Assembly: GCF_013249065.1 (NCBI RefSeq)
Contig: NZ_JABRWQ010000002.1
Coordinates: 248,001-312,000, forward strand
From: Winogradskyella litoriviva
GTDB taxonomy: Bacteria > Bacteroidota > Bacteroidia > Flavobacteriales > Flavobacteriaceae
Length of the DNA: 64,000 nt
Reading direction: 5' to 3'
Both the position numbers and the translations under genes were made by a program. Positions 47,061 through 57,404 of this stretch are shown one piece after another. Numbering within the stretch: the stretch's first letter is position 1; every line of letters starts with the position of its first letter. Below the pieces are notes generated by a model, which was not told the DNA's origin, made no database searches, and saw only the letters and a program-made list of their open reading frames with translations.

Positions 47061-49193
47061 TTATAATGGTATAGAAAATGTAAAATTACTTCCTTTACCT
47101 ATTTCGCTTTCTACATGTATAGAACCTCCAAGTTTCTCAATTAAACTTTTACTAATGGTTAATCCCAAACCTGTTCCTTCATGTTTTCTGCTTAATCCTC
47201 CTTCTAATTGAACAAATGGTTTAAATAATTTAACCATTTCTTCTTTGTTAATACCAATCCCTTGATCTATAACTTGTGTAACCACAAATTTATCTCTTAT
47301 ATCAACTTTTACTATTAATGTTCCCTTTTCAGAGAATTTAATAGCATTAGAAATTAGATTTATTAATACTTGTTCTATTCGTCTTTCATCACTGTTTACT
47401 ATTATTTCTGTTTTAGGTATTTCTGTTTTTAATTTTAAATCTTTTTTTGAAATTTGTATCTCAAAAAAATCTATAGTTTTCTTTAAAGATGTTAGATAGT
47501 TAAATGAAGACATTGTTACATTTAGTTTTCCTGCTTCTATTTTAGAAATATCTAATATATCGTTTATTAAACCTAATAAATTTTTACCGCTTCTTTTAAC
47601 CATGGAGAGTTGCTTTTTTTGCTCGTCATTTAATGGTCCGGCTAATTCATTTAAAAGTATACCTGTAAAACCAATTATTGAATTCATTGGTGTTCTTAAC
47701 TCATGAGACATGGTTGCTAAAAAAGCAGATTTCATAGCGTCTGCAGATTGTGCTTTTTGTTTTTCTTTTTCTAATTCTACCGATTGAGAGTTAATATCTT
47801 CTAATAAATTTAATAAAGCTTCCTTACTATCGTTGAGTTCTTCTGTTCTTTGATTTACTAAATTTTCTAAATTTATTTTAAAGTTTAATAGTTCGTTTTC
47901 GCTAATAACTCTTTCTGTAATATCTTGTATGGTACCAAAAGATTTAATTAGATTTTTATTTTTGTCAAATAATAACTCGCAATGTTCATTAACATGTTTT
48001 ATACGATCATTAGGCAATAATAAACGGTAAGTGATATTATAATCTTTTTTATTTTGCAAAGATGCATTAATAGTTTTAACAATTTCTTCTCTATCATCTG
48101 GATGAATAATGTTGTAATACGCCTCTCGTGAAACATTAAAAGTTTCAGGGTCTTTTTCTATTATTCTGTACATTTCTTCAGACCAAGTTAGTTTGTTTGA
48201 TTTAAGTATTACTTCCCAACTACCAATACTTGCAATTCGTTGTGCTCTATTTAAATTTAACTCACTTTTTTTTATTTGATTTTCTGCCTTTTTATGAACT
48301 AACTTTAATTCAGTTTCCTGTTTATTTAATTTTTCTGCTACAATTTTACTATATCGCTCGGTCTGCCCAATAAAACGCCAAATTATCCATCCTCCAAAAA
48401 GTGATATTAATAACCCTAAAATAGAAAACCAAATAGCTGAATTTAATGGTTGATTGACTGGCATTATATATAATTTCCATTCTCCAAAGGGTATTTCTAT
48501 TGGCACTGCATATTCTTGTAAGTTGGATAAGTCATTTTCTAGAAAAAAATTTTCTTCACCTGTTTGTCCATTCACTCTAGATAATTGATAATAATATTTG
48601 TTATCATTTTCATAATCTATATTTAAATCATCAAAAAAAGTGGAGAGCTTGGTTACAACAGCAGAGAAACCAGAAAACTTATTGTCTCTAAAAATAGGTT
48701 GTCTACTTATTATACCAACACCACCTTGTTTTAATTTTACAGGACCAGCTATAAAAAAATCCTTTCTCTTAATTGTTGCATAAGCACCTTCACTAGCTGC
48801 TTTATTAGACATTATATTAAAGCCAATGACATCATTACCTTCTAAGGGATATACATGTGTAATTACGCCTTTATCATTTACTAATTCTATAGCATCAAAA
48901 TATCTATGATGGCTTAAGAAATCTTTAGCGATATCATCAAAATCATCTGGTACACCGTTTCGCTCTATTATGTAAGCCAAGGATTTAGTTGCAGAATAAT
49001 TGTACATAATTAATGACTGCAACTTATCTTTAATTAAACTTATTTCAGTGTTTAATTCTTTTTTTTCTGTATTAATATTTATTAAATACTTTTGGTAAGC
49101 AATGTATTGTGTTATTACCAACAGAACAATAAAAGTAGAAAAACCGGCTACAATAGGTTTTTTAAAATAATGATACAAAGCTGTACTTTTCAT
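47061..49193 (-). CDS. CHASE-domain sensor histidine kinase
   Basis: This 710-residue kinase has TM1 (about 14-34), an extracytoplasmic CHASE domain (about 75-225, with VITHVYPLEGNDVIGFN), TM2 (about 255-277), a coiled coil, a PAS_3 domain (about 315-435, GSWEVILKSNKLTWSEEMY and IQDITER) and another coiled coil. HisKA follows with phospho-acceptor His497 (FLATMSHELRTPMNS), then HATPase_c with the N box (RRIEQVLINLISNAIKF), G1 (VIDQGIGI) and G2 (HEGTGLGLTISK). It senses an external small molecule and should pass phosphate to the CheY-like protein 76 bp downstream. Confidence 0.95.
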   Translation of the reverse strand: MKSTALYHYFKKPIVAGFSTFIVLLVITQYIAYQKYLININTEKKELNTEISLIKDKLQSLIMYNYSATKSLAYIIERNGVPDDFDDIAKDFLSHHRYFDAIELVNDKGVITHVYPLEGNDVIGFNIMSNKAASEGAYATIKRKDFFIAGPVKLKQGGVGIISRQPIFRDNKFSGFSAVVTKLSTFFDDLNIDYENDNKYYYQLSRVNGQTGEENFFLENDLSNLQEYAVPIEIPFGEWKLYIMPVNQPLNSAIWFSILGLLISLFGGWIIWRFIGQTERYSKIVAEKLNKQETELKLVHKKAENQIKKSELNLNRAQRIASIGSWEVILKSNKLTWSEEMYRIIEKDPETFNVSREAYYNIIHPDDREEIVKTINASLQNKKDYNITYRLLLPNDRIKHVNEHCELLFDKNKNLIKSFGTIQDITERVISENELLNFKINLENLVNQRTEELNDSKEALLNLLEDINSQSVELEKEKQKAQSADAMKSAFLATMSHELRTPMNSIIGFTGILLNELAGPLNDEQKKQLSMVKRSGKNLLGLINDILDISKIEAGKLNVTMSSFNYLTSLKKTIDFFEIQISKKDLKLKTEIPKTEIIVNSDERRIEQVLINLISNAIKFSEKGTLIVKVDIRDKFVVTQVIDQGIGINKEEMVKLFKPFVQLEGGLSRKHEGTGLGLTISKSLIEKLGGSIHVESEIGKGSNFTFSIPL

Positions 49194-49235
49194 TGAACGC
49201 TTATTTTATTTATTTGCCAAACTTTACTCATTAAG

Positions 49236-52200
49236 CTAATCTTCATATTTGTTTTTTAAGTCTTTTATTACCTTTTTTAAGTCTCTCATTTTTAACTCCC
49301 TTCCTACAAACATCTTATTCATACGCTCTAATTGAATATTTTTAGATTTAACTTCTTCTGTTCTTATTTCTACTAACTCTTCTAGATTATTTCTGTAATT
49401 TTCTAATTCTGTCTCTGTAATTTTGTTTTCTGTATTATCTATAACAGCAAAAAGCGCATGTGTTTCTCCTGCAATTTCTATAGCCTCTACGGAACATAAA
49501 AGGCTTATTTTTTTACCACTTACTAATACCCTATCAACGGTTTCATTATTTAAGAAGCCATCTTTCATTAATTTTTTAAATAATCTACTTTTTTGATCGT
49601 AATAAAAATCATCTAACCTATCAACATTTGCGTCTTCCATTGTTTTTCCAATTAAATGCGCTCTTGTAGATTCTAACATTTTGGCCATGGTTTCATTTAC
49701 ATCTACTCTAATTTGATCTGAATTAATTATGGAGTAGCCTATTAAACTAGAGTGAAATACTTTAGAAAACTTTTCTTCGCTTTCAGCAATACTTTTTTCA
49801 ATTTCTATACGTTCGGTAACATCTAGCACTATAGAGAAATAAGATTCTATATTACCTTTAGGACATAGCAATACCGAATTATACCACTCACAATAAATCA
49901 CTTTGTTTTCTTTGGTATTGTTGCGGTTAATTACTCTGTTATAATTTACTTTACCATTTTTTAAATCATTGTAAAACTTGGAAATTAAAAATTCATCTTC
50001 ATTATAAACTAAATTGAATTCTCTAAAGTGCTTACCAATCACCTCTTGTTCATCCCAACCAAATATGTTTTCTGCTTGCACAGACCAATTAGTAATGTTA
50101 AACTCTTTATCCCATTCTATAACTGCTAATGGCGAATTATTTAAATGAGTTGTAAGTCGTTGATGTGTTTTTCTTATTTCTTCTTCAACTTTTTTACGTT
50201 CTGTAATATCCCTTAATACGCCAATTATTAACTTATTGCTGTCATTATCTATGTACCTCGTTTTTTTTATGGAAAATGTACGTGGCTCTTTAAAGTTTAA
50301 ACTCACAGTTTCCTCGTTTACCACTTCCTCTCCTGTTTCTAAAATGTGTTTTTCTATTTTAAATAAAGTTTCGCGTTCTTTAGCTGGTTTTCGTTCTCCT
50401 AAAGTTTTACCTAATATTTCTTCCCTTGGCAGACCAAAAACGTTACACAAGGCATCATTTACTAATATTAACTTACTCTCACTATTTTTTACAAAAACAG
50501 GATCTCCAATGTTATTTAATATATCATTTAAGTATTGCTTACTTTTTAGCTCTATTTCTTCTGCTTTCTTAGCTTCAGTTATATCAATAACAGAACTTAT
50601 AAAACCGCTAAATTCATTATTTGCATTATATATTTTTACAGAATTATTTAATAGCCAAGATATGCTATCATCTTTCTTTAAACATCTGTAAACAATGTTT
50701 ACATTTTCTTCAGTAGCAACTGCTTGCTTCCATTTATTAATAACGTCTTCTCTATCGTCTGGATGTACAGCCTTTACAAAACCAAATTCCATAGCTTCCT
50801 CAAACGTTTGACCTGTGTAATTAAGCCATTCTTTATTTACATAATTGCATAATCCGTATTTATCGGATTGAAGAATTGCTATTGGAGCATTTGATATTAA
50901 TCTTTTAAAAAGTTTTTCGCTATTAATTAATTTTATTTCTGCTTTTTTCTTCTCTGTAATATCTAACACAGTTCCTTGAAACTTTATAGCATTACCTTGC
51001 TCATCTTCTATTACTTCTGTTTGTACAGTAACGTATTTAACCCTTTGGTCTGTGCATAAAACTCTATATTCAAAAGGGTCTGTATTCTTACTTAGAATTC
51101 TATCTTGTGTTATTTTATCATGGAAATCTCTATCTTCAGGATGTACTCTACTTAAAACCGTATCATATTTTAGTTTAGCACCTCTATCAACATCGTAAAT
51201 ATCATACATTAAATCTGACCAATACACTTCGTCTTTTTCTATGTCCCAACTCCAATACCCAATATTACCAATTCTAATTGCCGCTTCAATTTTGCCTTGC
51301 ATTTCTGCAATTTCATTCTCTGCTTTTTTCCGTTCTGTAATATCTCTTATTACACCTATTATATACTTATTACCATTACTATCAATAAAACGTGTCTTTT
51401 TAGTTGAAATAGATCGTAACTCTGTATTATTTAAACTAACCGTTTCTTCATTTACATTTTCTATTCCAGTTTCAATAATATGCCTATCATTTGCTAAAAA
51501 ACGATTTCTTTCTTCCATTGGCACATTTTCTGCCATGGTTTTTCCTAAAATATTTTCTCTAGACATACTAAAAATTGAGCATAGAGCATCATTAACAAGA
51601 ATCATTCTGCTTTGCTCATCTTTTACAAAAACAGGATCACCAATGTTATTTAAAATATTTTCTAAATATTTTTCGTTTGTCTTTAATTGTTCTTCTGCAA
51701 GTTTACGCTCGGTAATATCTACGCACATACCGATATAACCATTCAAATTATTATTAGTATCATAATAACAAACAGCTTTGACGCTCAACCAAGTTACAAT
51801 GCCTTCCTTGGTTTCAAATCTGCAATCGGTAATAAACTCTTTTTGTTTTTGGATTGATATTTGCCAACTTTTAATTACCCTGTCCTTGTCTTCTTTATGT
51901 AATGCTGAAGTCCAACCTAAGCCCATGGCTTGGTCAAAGCTAAGTCCTGAATAATTTATCCATTCCGCATTAACAAAATTACAGACACCAACTTTATCTG
52001 TTTTAAAAATCCCTACAGGTGCATGAGTTGATAATCCTCTAAAGAGCAACTCACTATTAATTAAATTTTCTTCTGCTTGTTTGCTTTCGGTAACATCTAT
52101 AGTCATTCCTATATAACCATTTAGGTTATTTTCGGCATCAAAAGTTGCTACAGTTTTTACGGTTACCCAAACAACGTTATCGTTTTTATGTAAGAATCTA

Positions 52201-54695
52201 AAATGAGTTTTTAATTCTGTTTCATCGGTCAATAAATAATTTTGCCACTCTTTTACTATTCTATCTAAATCATCTGGATGCAATGCATTAGCCCAACCAG
52301 CTCCCATAGCTTCTTCATAAGCTAAACCTGAATGTTGTAACCATTTATCATTTACATAATTGCATGCGCCTTCTGCATCTGTTTGAAAAATACCTACAGG
52401 TGCTTTAGATGTTAGACGCTTAAATAATTTCTCACTTTTTTTAAGGTTTTCTTGTGCTAACTTGGTTTCTGAAACATCGAGACATATGCCTATGTAACCA
52501 TATAACTTATTACTAGAGTTATAATTACCAACCGCCTTTACGGTCATCCATAATATTTTCCCATCTGGATTTAGAAACCTAAAATCAACGTTAAAGTCTT
52601 TTCCGGTTGGTACAATTTTCATCCAAGCATTAAGTACTCTTTCTCTATCATCTGGATGTATGGCGTTTGTCCAACCAAATCCCATGGCATCATTATAGGA
52701 CATGCATGCATATTCTTCCCATTGCTGATTAACAAAATTACAGCTTCCGTCTAATTGCATTCTAAACATGCCTACAGGTGCTGTAGTGGTTAATTGTCTA
52801 AATAATAACTCGCTATTTGCTAATTTCTCTTCTGCCGTTTTGCGCTCTGTGACATCTATTACCGTTCCATGAAATTTTATTGGCACACCAGAAGGGGTTT
52901 CTACAACTTCCATTTGTACCATAACGTACTTTATAGAACCGTCTTTACTTAATATTCTGTATTCAAATGGCTTATTGCTTTTATCTTTAATTCTTTGTGC
53001 ACTTATCTCATTGTAAACTTTTTTATCTTCTGGATGCACACAATTTGAAGCCGTATTGTATTCTATAACAGTATCTTTAGGTACATCATAGATTTTATAC
53101 ATAAAATCTGACCAATAAACCTCATCCTTAGATATATCCCAAGACCAGTGACCAATATTACCAATTCTTATAGCGGCTTGCATTTTTTGCTGAATATCTA
53201 ATATTTCATTTTCAGACGCTTTACGTTCGGTAATATCTGTGGCTACAATACCTAAAGCTATTGGTGAATTTGAATTACTATCTCTTATTAAAAAGCGAGA
53301 CACTTCAACCGGAATTAATTTATTGGTTTTAAAATTTATAAAGTGAGTTTCTCCCGTCCATTTTTCGTTATTAAAAACTTCAGACATTTGTTGATTCTTC
53401 ACTTCATGTTTATATTCTGGCGGATAAAACTTATAAATAGTCTCTGGCAAATCTTCATTTTCTGCTAAACCAACTAATGCTCTTCCGTTAGAGTTTAAAT
53501 AGAATGGCTTACCTTCTAAAGAAGCTAGACCAATAAACTGTTCACTAGAATTAATTAAGGAACCCAACTTATGGTTGTGGCTATCGGCTTGGATTTTTTC
53601 TGTAATATCCCTAAAGTATATAGTTATACCATCTTCTGTTGGGTACACCCTATTTTCAAACCATTTATCTAACGGTTCATAATAATCTTCAAAATATATT
53701 GTTTCTTGTGTTTCAACAGCTTTATAATAGGCTTTATAAAAGGAGCGACCTATTCCTTCCGGGAACTCCGTCCAAATATGCTTTCCTATTAAACTTTCTG
53801 GTGTTCTTCCTAGTAAATCTGCTGCTTTTTTGTTAATGTAAGTATAATACCAATTAGAATCTAACGAAATAAAACCATCAGAAATATTGTTTAACGTAGA
53901 CTCTATATCAAAAAATATTTTTTGATTATCATTTTCGTTTTTTACATATTGATTAGCGCTTGTTTTATTAAATTTTAAAATAGAAAAGATATCAATGTTC
54001 TTATTTGAAATGAATTTAAAGTGTGTTTTTCTTATATCAAAATATTTTAAATAAACATATAAGAGTATTCCGTAACACAATGCTAAAATAGAATTAGCAA
54101 TTGTTTGAGAAGTAATTAAAGTTGTTAATGCTGAATTATTGAAATTATAGATTACATTGTAAACGACAGAATGAAAAATGGAAACTGCTAATAAACTTAA
54201 AATTAAAACAAAAATTAAAGACGTTTTTTTTAATCTATTTATTAATGTCTGATACAGTATAACTAACATTAATAATTCTGCTAACCCCAAAAATGTGTTA
54301 ATAAAAACTGATTTTAAATGGATATTAAATATTAATTCTGAAGTTAAACTCTCTGGTTGATGCCTATTAATAAACAACACCAATAAAGACAAAATTAGGT
54401 TTGTTATAACAATGCCTGTAATAACAGCTTTTGTACTAGTAACACCTTCTTTTATATAGATTAATAATACTGTAAATAAAATACAGACAAATAAAATTGA
54501 AGAAATAGGATAAATTATAACATCATCTAAAATCTCTACACTAAATAGTTTTCCAAAATTAGACTGAAAAAAATGAATAGCACCTACAAGCATAAAAAGT
54601 GGAGCCAAGCCAATTTTGGTCCTTAAATTATATAGCAACAGAAAACTAAAGGATGCAAATAGGAATCCTAAAAGAATAGAAATACAAATAATCAT
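49236..54695 (-). CDS. Giant membrane sensor with twelve PAS domains and no kinase domain
   Basis: 1819 residues. The N-terminal 215 or so form seven hydrophobic helices. From about 260 to 1770 there are twelve PAS domains, each closed by a D(I/V)TE(R/K/S)K-like linker. By sequence class they run: P1 and P2 unique, A (IRIGNIGHWSWDI), B, B, B (APVGIF...NFVN), C (ILNNIGDPVFVK), A, B, C, then two further. The module A-B-C is thus duplicated. The end is a coiled coil (MNKMFVGRELKMRDLKKVIKDL) without HisKA, HATPase, GGDEF or other output. It must signal through partners, most likely the histidine kinase encoded 42 bp downstream. Confidence 0.9.
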   Translation of the reverse strand: MIICISILLGFLFASFSFLLLYNLRTKIGLAPLFMLVGAIHFFQSNFGKLFSVEILDDVIIYPISSILFVCILFTVLLIYIKEGVTSTKAVITGIVITNLILSLLVLFINRHQPESLTSELIFNIHLKSVFINTFLGLAELLMLVILYQTLINRLKKTSLIFVLILSLLAVSIFHSVVYNVIYNFNNSALTTLITSQTIANSILALCYGILLYVYLKYFDIRKTHFKFISNKNIDIFSILKFNKTSANQYVKNENDNQKIFFDIESTLNNISDGFISLDSNWYYTYINKKAADLLGRTPESLIGKHIWTEFPEGIGRSFYKAYYKAVETQETIYFEDYYEPLDKWFENRVYPTEDGITIYFRDITEKIQADSHNHKLGSLINSSEQFIGLASLEGKPFYLNSNGRALVGLAENEDLPETIYKFYPPEYKHEVKNQQMSEVFNNEKWTGETHFINFKTNKLIPVEVSRFLIRDSNSNSPIALGIVATDITERKASENEILDIQQKMQAAIRIGNIGHWSWDISKDEVYWSDFMYKIYDVPKDTVIEYNTASNCVHPEDKKVYNEISAQRIKDKSNKPFEYRILSKDGSIKYVMVQMEVVETPSGVPIKFHGTVIDVTERKTAEEKLANSELLFRQLTTTAPVGMFRMQLDGSCNFVNQQWEEYACMSYNDAMGFGWTNAIHPDDRERVLNAWMKIVPTGKDFNVDFRFLNPDGKILWMTVKAVGNYNSSNKLYGYIGICLDVSETKLAQENLKKSEKLFKRLTSKAPVGIFQTDAEGACNYVNDKWLQHSGLAYEEAMGAGWANALHPDDLDRIVKEWQNYLLTDETELKTHFRFLHKNDNVVWVTVKTVATFDAENNLNGYIGMTIDVTESKQAEENLINSELLFRGLSTHAPVGIFKTDKVGVCNFVNAEWINYSGLSFDQAMGLGWTSALHKEDKDRVIKSWQISIQKQKEFITDCRFETKEGIVTWLSVKAVCYYDTNNNLNGYIGMCVDITERKLAEEQLKTNEKYLENILNNIGDPVFVKDEQSRMILVNDALCSIFSMSRENILGKTMAENVPMEERNRFLANDRHIIETGIENVNEETVSLNNTELRSISTKKTRFIDSNGNKYIIGVIRDITERKKAENEIAEMQGKIEAAIRIGNIGYWSWDIEKDEVYWSDLMYDIYDVDRGAKLKYDTVLSRVHPEDRDFHDKITQDRILSKNTDPFEYRVLCTDQRVKYVTVQTEVIEDEQGNAIKFQGTVLDITEKKKAEIKLINSEKLFKRLISNAPIAILQSDKYGLCNYVNKEWLNYTGQTFEEAMEFGFVKAVHPDDREDVINKWKQAVATEENVNIVYRCLKKDDSISWLLNNSVKIYNANNEFSGFISSVIDITEAKKAEEIELKSKQYLNDILNNIGDPVFVKNSESKLILVNDALCNVFGLPREEILGKTLGERKPAKERETLFKIEKHILETGEEVVNEETVSLNFKEPRTFSIKKTRYIDNDSNKLIIGVLRDITERKKVEEEIRKTHQRLTTHLNNSPLAVIEWDKEFNITNWSVQAENIFGWDEQEVIGKHFREFNLVYNEDEFLISKFYNDLKNGKVNYNRVINRNNTKENKVIYCEWYNSVLLCPKGNIESYFSIVLDVTERIEIEKSIAESEEKFSKVFHSSLIGYSIINSDQIRVDVNETMAKMLESTRAHLIGKTMEDANVDRLDDFYYDQKSRLFKKLMKDGFLNNETVDRVLVSGKKISLLCSVEAIEIAGETHALFAVIDNTENKITETELENYRNNLEELVEIRTEEVKSKNIQLERMNKMFVGRELKMRDLKKVIKDLKNKYED

Positions 54696-54933
54696 ACAGC
54701 GGTTAGTTGTTAATGCAATCTAAGTTAAGGGCTTAAATTTTAGTCTTAATTTACAAAAAATAACTAGGCATAAAATACGTAATTAATACGATTATTTCAT
54801 AAAATGTGGAAAACAAATAATAAGTTACATTTTAGATTTTAATCAATTCTTATAAAAAACTACAATAAAAAAACGTTGTGCAAAAATATGGATTTTTTAA
54901 CACTAACTACCTTTAGTTTAAAACATTAATAAA

Positions 54934-55866
54934 TTAATTCTTTTTAGTTGTAGCTTCAGTAAGTTCTAATCTTATTTGTTTTATGGTCTTAGTACTATTA
55001 TCATGACTCCAACCAGGAGGACCAAATACATACATTAATTTGTCTTTCCATTTTTTAGACTTTTTAATGTCATTCCAAATATTCTTATACTCGTGTGTAA
55101 GAATAATAAATATATTGTAAGAATTTGGAGGTGTAGAAACGCCGTATTTGATAGCTACAGCCTCATCTAATTCTTTCCAAGTACCAAAAACTCTATCAAA
55201 AATATTGAGAATACCACCATGATTTTTATCCATATACTCAATGTTCTGAGCGTGATGAACCTGATGCATAGTATGCGTATTTAGAAATTTCTCAAAAAAA
55301 CCTAACTTTTTCACATACTGTGTATGCAATTGAAACTGCCATAAAGATTCAATACCTAAACATACCACAAGCATTTCTGGCGGAAAACCAATTACAACAA
55401 TCCAAACATAAAAAAAGGGCTTATAAAACAATGTAAACCAACCGTTTCTAACCGCTGTACCTAAATTAAAATTATCTGAAGAATGATGTACAATATGCGC
55501 TGCCCAAAATAGCCTTACCATATGGTTTTGTCTATGAAACCAGTAATAAGAAAAGTCATCTAAAAGCATGCAAATACCCCAAATATACCAGGCATAACTA
55601 AAAGACTTCCACCCCATAATATTGGTACGCACACCATCTACTAAAGGATTAAAAAGGTCGTATGCAAAATTAAAAATAAGCATCACAGACACCGTTTTTA
55701 AAAGTGCACCTAAAATTGCAGAACCAACACCAAGCGATAAGCTAGAAATTAAATCTTTCCATTTATATAACCTTTTATTATCAAATGCTTTGCTGTAAGA
55801 CAGTTCAAGTGCTATAAAACCTAAAAAGCAAGGTACTCCGTAAACTAAGGGGTTTGTAATATCCAT
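54934..55866 (-). CDS. Fatty acid hydroxylase / sterol desaturase-family membrane protein
   Basis: This 310-residue integral membrane protein has four or more helices and the eight-histidine di-iron signature: HRQNH (WFHRQNHMVRLFWAAH), HIVHHSS and, near residue 205, HTMHQVHHAQN. The family uses a di-iron centre and oxygen to hydroxylate or desaturate lipid chains, including ornithine lipids, alkylglycerols and carotenoids. The substrate here is unknown. It stands alone, transcribed leftward, with 238 bp of A/T-rich non-coding DNA after it (54696-54933) in which nothing was recognised. Confidence 0.9.
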   Translation of the reverse strand: MDITNPLVYGVPCFLGFIALELSYSKAFDNKRLYKWKDLISSLSLGVGSAILGALLKTVSVMLIFNFAYDLFNPLVDGVRTNIMGWKSFSYAWYIWGICMLLDDFSYYWFHRQNHMVRLFWAAHIVHHSSDNFNLGTAVRNGWFTLFYKPFFYVWIVVIGFPPEMLVVCLGIESLWQFQLHTQYVKKLGFFEKFLNTHTMHQVHHAQNIEYMDKNHGGILNIFDRVFGTWKELDEAVAIKYGVSTPPNSYNIFIILTHEYKNIWNDIKKSKKWKDKLMYVFGPPGWSHDNSTKTIKQIRLELTEATTKKN

Positions 55867-56200
55867 TTATTTCTCTTTCTAATTTGAGTTGATGTTATAT
55901 TTATAAAAAACGATATCTCAACTCCCACATTACAAAGAGAAATGAATACGAATTTAAAGATCCTATTTAAGTTAATTTCTTAATCCGAATCTTATTTGAT
56001 GCAAGAATACTAAATTTACTTCCCAATACAATATGTAATTTACCTTATATTTATTGGGGTTAGAGCATTTGGGCAACAAATAGGATACAAAAAACACCTA
56101 AAAAGGGTAAATTAAGGGCAATCATTAATAAATTCAATTACGAATATAGCATAAAAAAACCACTCATAAAGAGTGGTTTCATACATAAAAACATCAACCG
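55867..56200. other. 334-bp A/T-rich gap
   Basis: No gene is seen. The only recognisable element is the terminator of the DUF6266 gene (56157-56179). The left part presumably contains the promoter of the hydroxylase gene, but no clear -7/-33 pair could be assigned. Confidence 0.5.
56157..56179 (-). terminator. Terminator after the DUF6266 gene
   Basis: A 9-bp stem AAACCACTC/GAGTGGTTT with a 5-nt loop is followed on the minus strand by TTTTTTT. It is 22 bp past the stop. Confidence 0.85.
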
Positions 56201-56842
56201 TTAATTAGCTGTTCCAGAGCCTAAATAAACGCTGTTTGACACGGTATTACCTTCAGCAGTAATAAATGCCATAAAAAGCTCGACTGTATCACCTGCATAG
56301 GTACTTGGAATTGTAATGATTTGTGATCCTACAGTTCTATCAGCACCATCAAGAATATACATTGATTCTTTTTTACTTGGATTGTAAACTAAAATCATTG
56401 CTTTATCAGTTGCATTTGCATTACCTTCAGCAGAGTTATCATCCCAAGTAAATTCTACTTGTCCCGCAGTTGCTAAATCTGTTGCAGGGTTCAAAGCTCC
56501 AGATAGATTACCTCTACTTAATAAAGCTAAAGAATAATCTACAGTAAAGTTTGGCGCAGCTCCTGTAATCGCATTATTCAATACATAAGACATTGCTGCA
56601 TTAAACTCTGTTTTTTGAACCGCATAAGATTTATACCCTTTCTTGATAAAACCTAAATTCGGTTGAAGATACTCCAAAGTAACAGTAAACTTATTTCTTT
56701 GGTTAACTTGTCCTTCAGTTCGTGGATTTGCCACATTTGAAGGCTTAATTCTCAAATAGTCAATACCTTTCCAAGAAGCACCAACTACGTTTCCTACTTT
56801 ACCTGATACACCGCCCAGGATTCCTTGTGAAATAACACCCAT
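56201..56842 (-). CDS. DUF6266-family protein
   Basis: This 213-residue protein starts MGVISQGILGGVSGKVGNVV with the family hallmark KGIDYLRIKPSNVANPRTEGQVNQRNKF, a helical stretch, a threonine/asparagine-rich middle and an Ig-like beta-rich C-terminal half (VEFTWDDNSAEGNANATDKAMILVYNPS and so on). The FSGxxGNVVG/RTxxQxxQR pattern occurs in many tandem copies in Bacteroidota and is sometimes compared with phage or tail-like structural proteins, but function is unproven. No signal peptide. It lies close to what looks like a mobile-element boundary. Confidence 0.85.
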   Translation of the reverse strand: MGVISQGILGGVSGKVGNVVGASWKGIDYLRIKPSNVANPRTEGQVNQRNKFTVTLEYLQPNLGFIKKGYKSYAVQKTEFNAAMSYVLNNAITGAAPNFTVDYSLALLSRGNLSGALNPATDLATAGQVEFTWDDNSAEGNANATDKAMILVYNPSKKESMYILDGADRTVGSQIITIPSTYAGDTVELFMAFITAEGNTVSNSVYLGSGTAN

Positions 56843-56877
56843 TGTATATAAAATTTAAAATTAATACTTGTTCGAAG

Positions 56878-56899
56878 TTGGTACGGACTTGGTACGGTC
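56878..56899. repeat. Tandem 11-bp repeat upstream of the DUF6266 gene
   Basis: TTGGTACGGAC is followed directly by TTGGTACGGTC (one mismatch). The G/C-rich words stand out from the A/T-rich surroundings, just between the DUF6266 gene and the mobile-type genes. They may be a regulator site or an element end. Confidence 0.5.
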
Positions 56900-56930
56900 T
56901 TTAACCAACACAAGTAATATATGGCAAATA

Positions 56931-57404
56931 CTATGCTAATAGATTGATTTGGTTTTTGTTGCCCTTTGTTGCCCGATTTTGCTTTTTAGAAAATAGATTT
57001 TGTATGTATGACACTTTTAAATCTGCCATTTTTGAAATTACTTTTTGAAGTTCAGCTTCTTTTTTACAAATAGTTGAAACTATATTAATATGCTTTTGTA
57101 ACTGAAATTCATCACTTAACAACGAGGTGTAACTGTTTTTTAAGGTGTTTCGGCAATCATCTATTGAGATAAACGGAATAACACTCCCTTTTAAATAATA
57201 AGCATAAAAACCGCCTATTTGTAACATCATAGATAAATGGTAAAGGGTTTGTTTTTCTTCTTCGGTTGATGTAGATACCACAAAACAATTAGGACAAGGA
57301 TTTATTAAAGGCTTTCCGCTGTTTTGCCCTTTGTTTAGGATAAAAAAATGAGGGTTTGAGTAAGTTCTTCCGATTTGGTGTGTTTTTAGTTCAAAAGTTG
57401 ACAT
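56931..57404 (-). CDS. DUF6943-like mobile-element-associated protein
   Basis: This 157-residue soluble protein begins MSTFELKTHQIGRTYSNPHF and has one CPNCF motif near residue 37 that could bind metal or be redox active. A hydrophobic core helix (LYHLSMMLQIGGFYAYYL), IDDCRNTLKNSYTSLLSDEFQ and a basic C-terminus (SKKQNRATKGNKNQ) follow. I associate this start with DUF6943 proteins from Bacteroidota mobile elements, with moderate certainty. It lies 246 bp downstream of the excisionase-like gene on the same strand, consistent with the accessory part of an integrative element. Confidence 0.55.
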   Translation of the reverse strand: MSTFELKTHQIGRTYSNPHFFILNKGQNSGKPLINPCPNCFVVSTSTEEEKQTLYHLSMMLQIGGFYAYYLKGSVIPFISIDDCRNTLKNSYTSLLSDEFQLQKHINIVSTICKKEAELQKVISKMADLKVSYIQNLFSKKQNRATKGNKNQINLLA

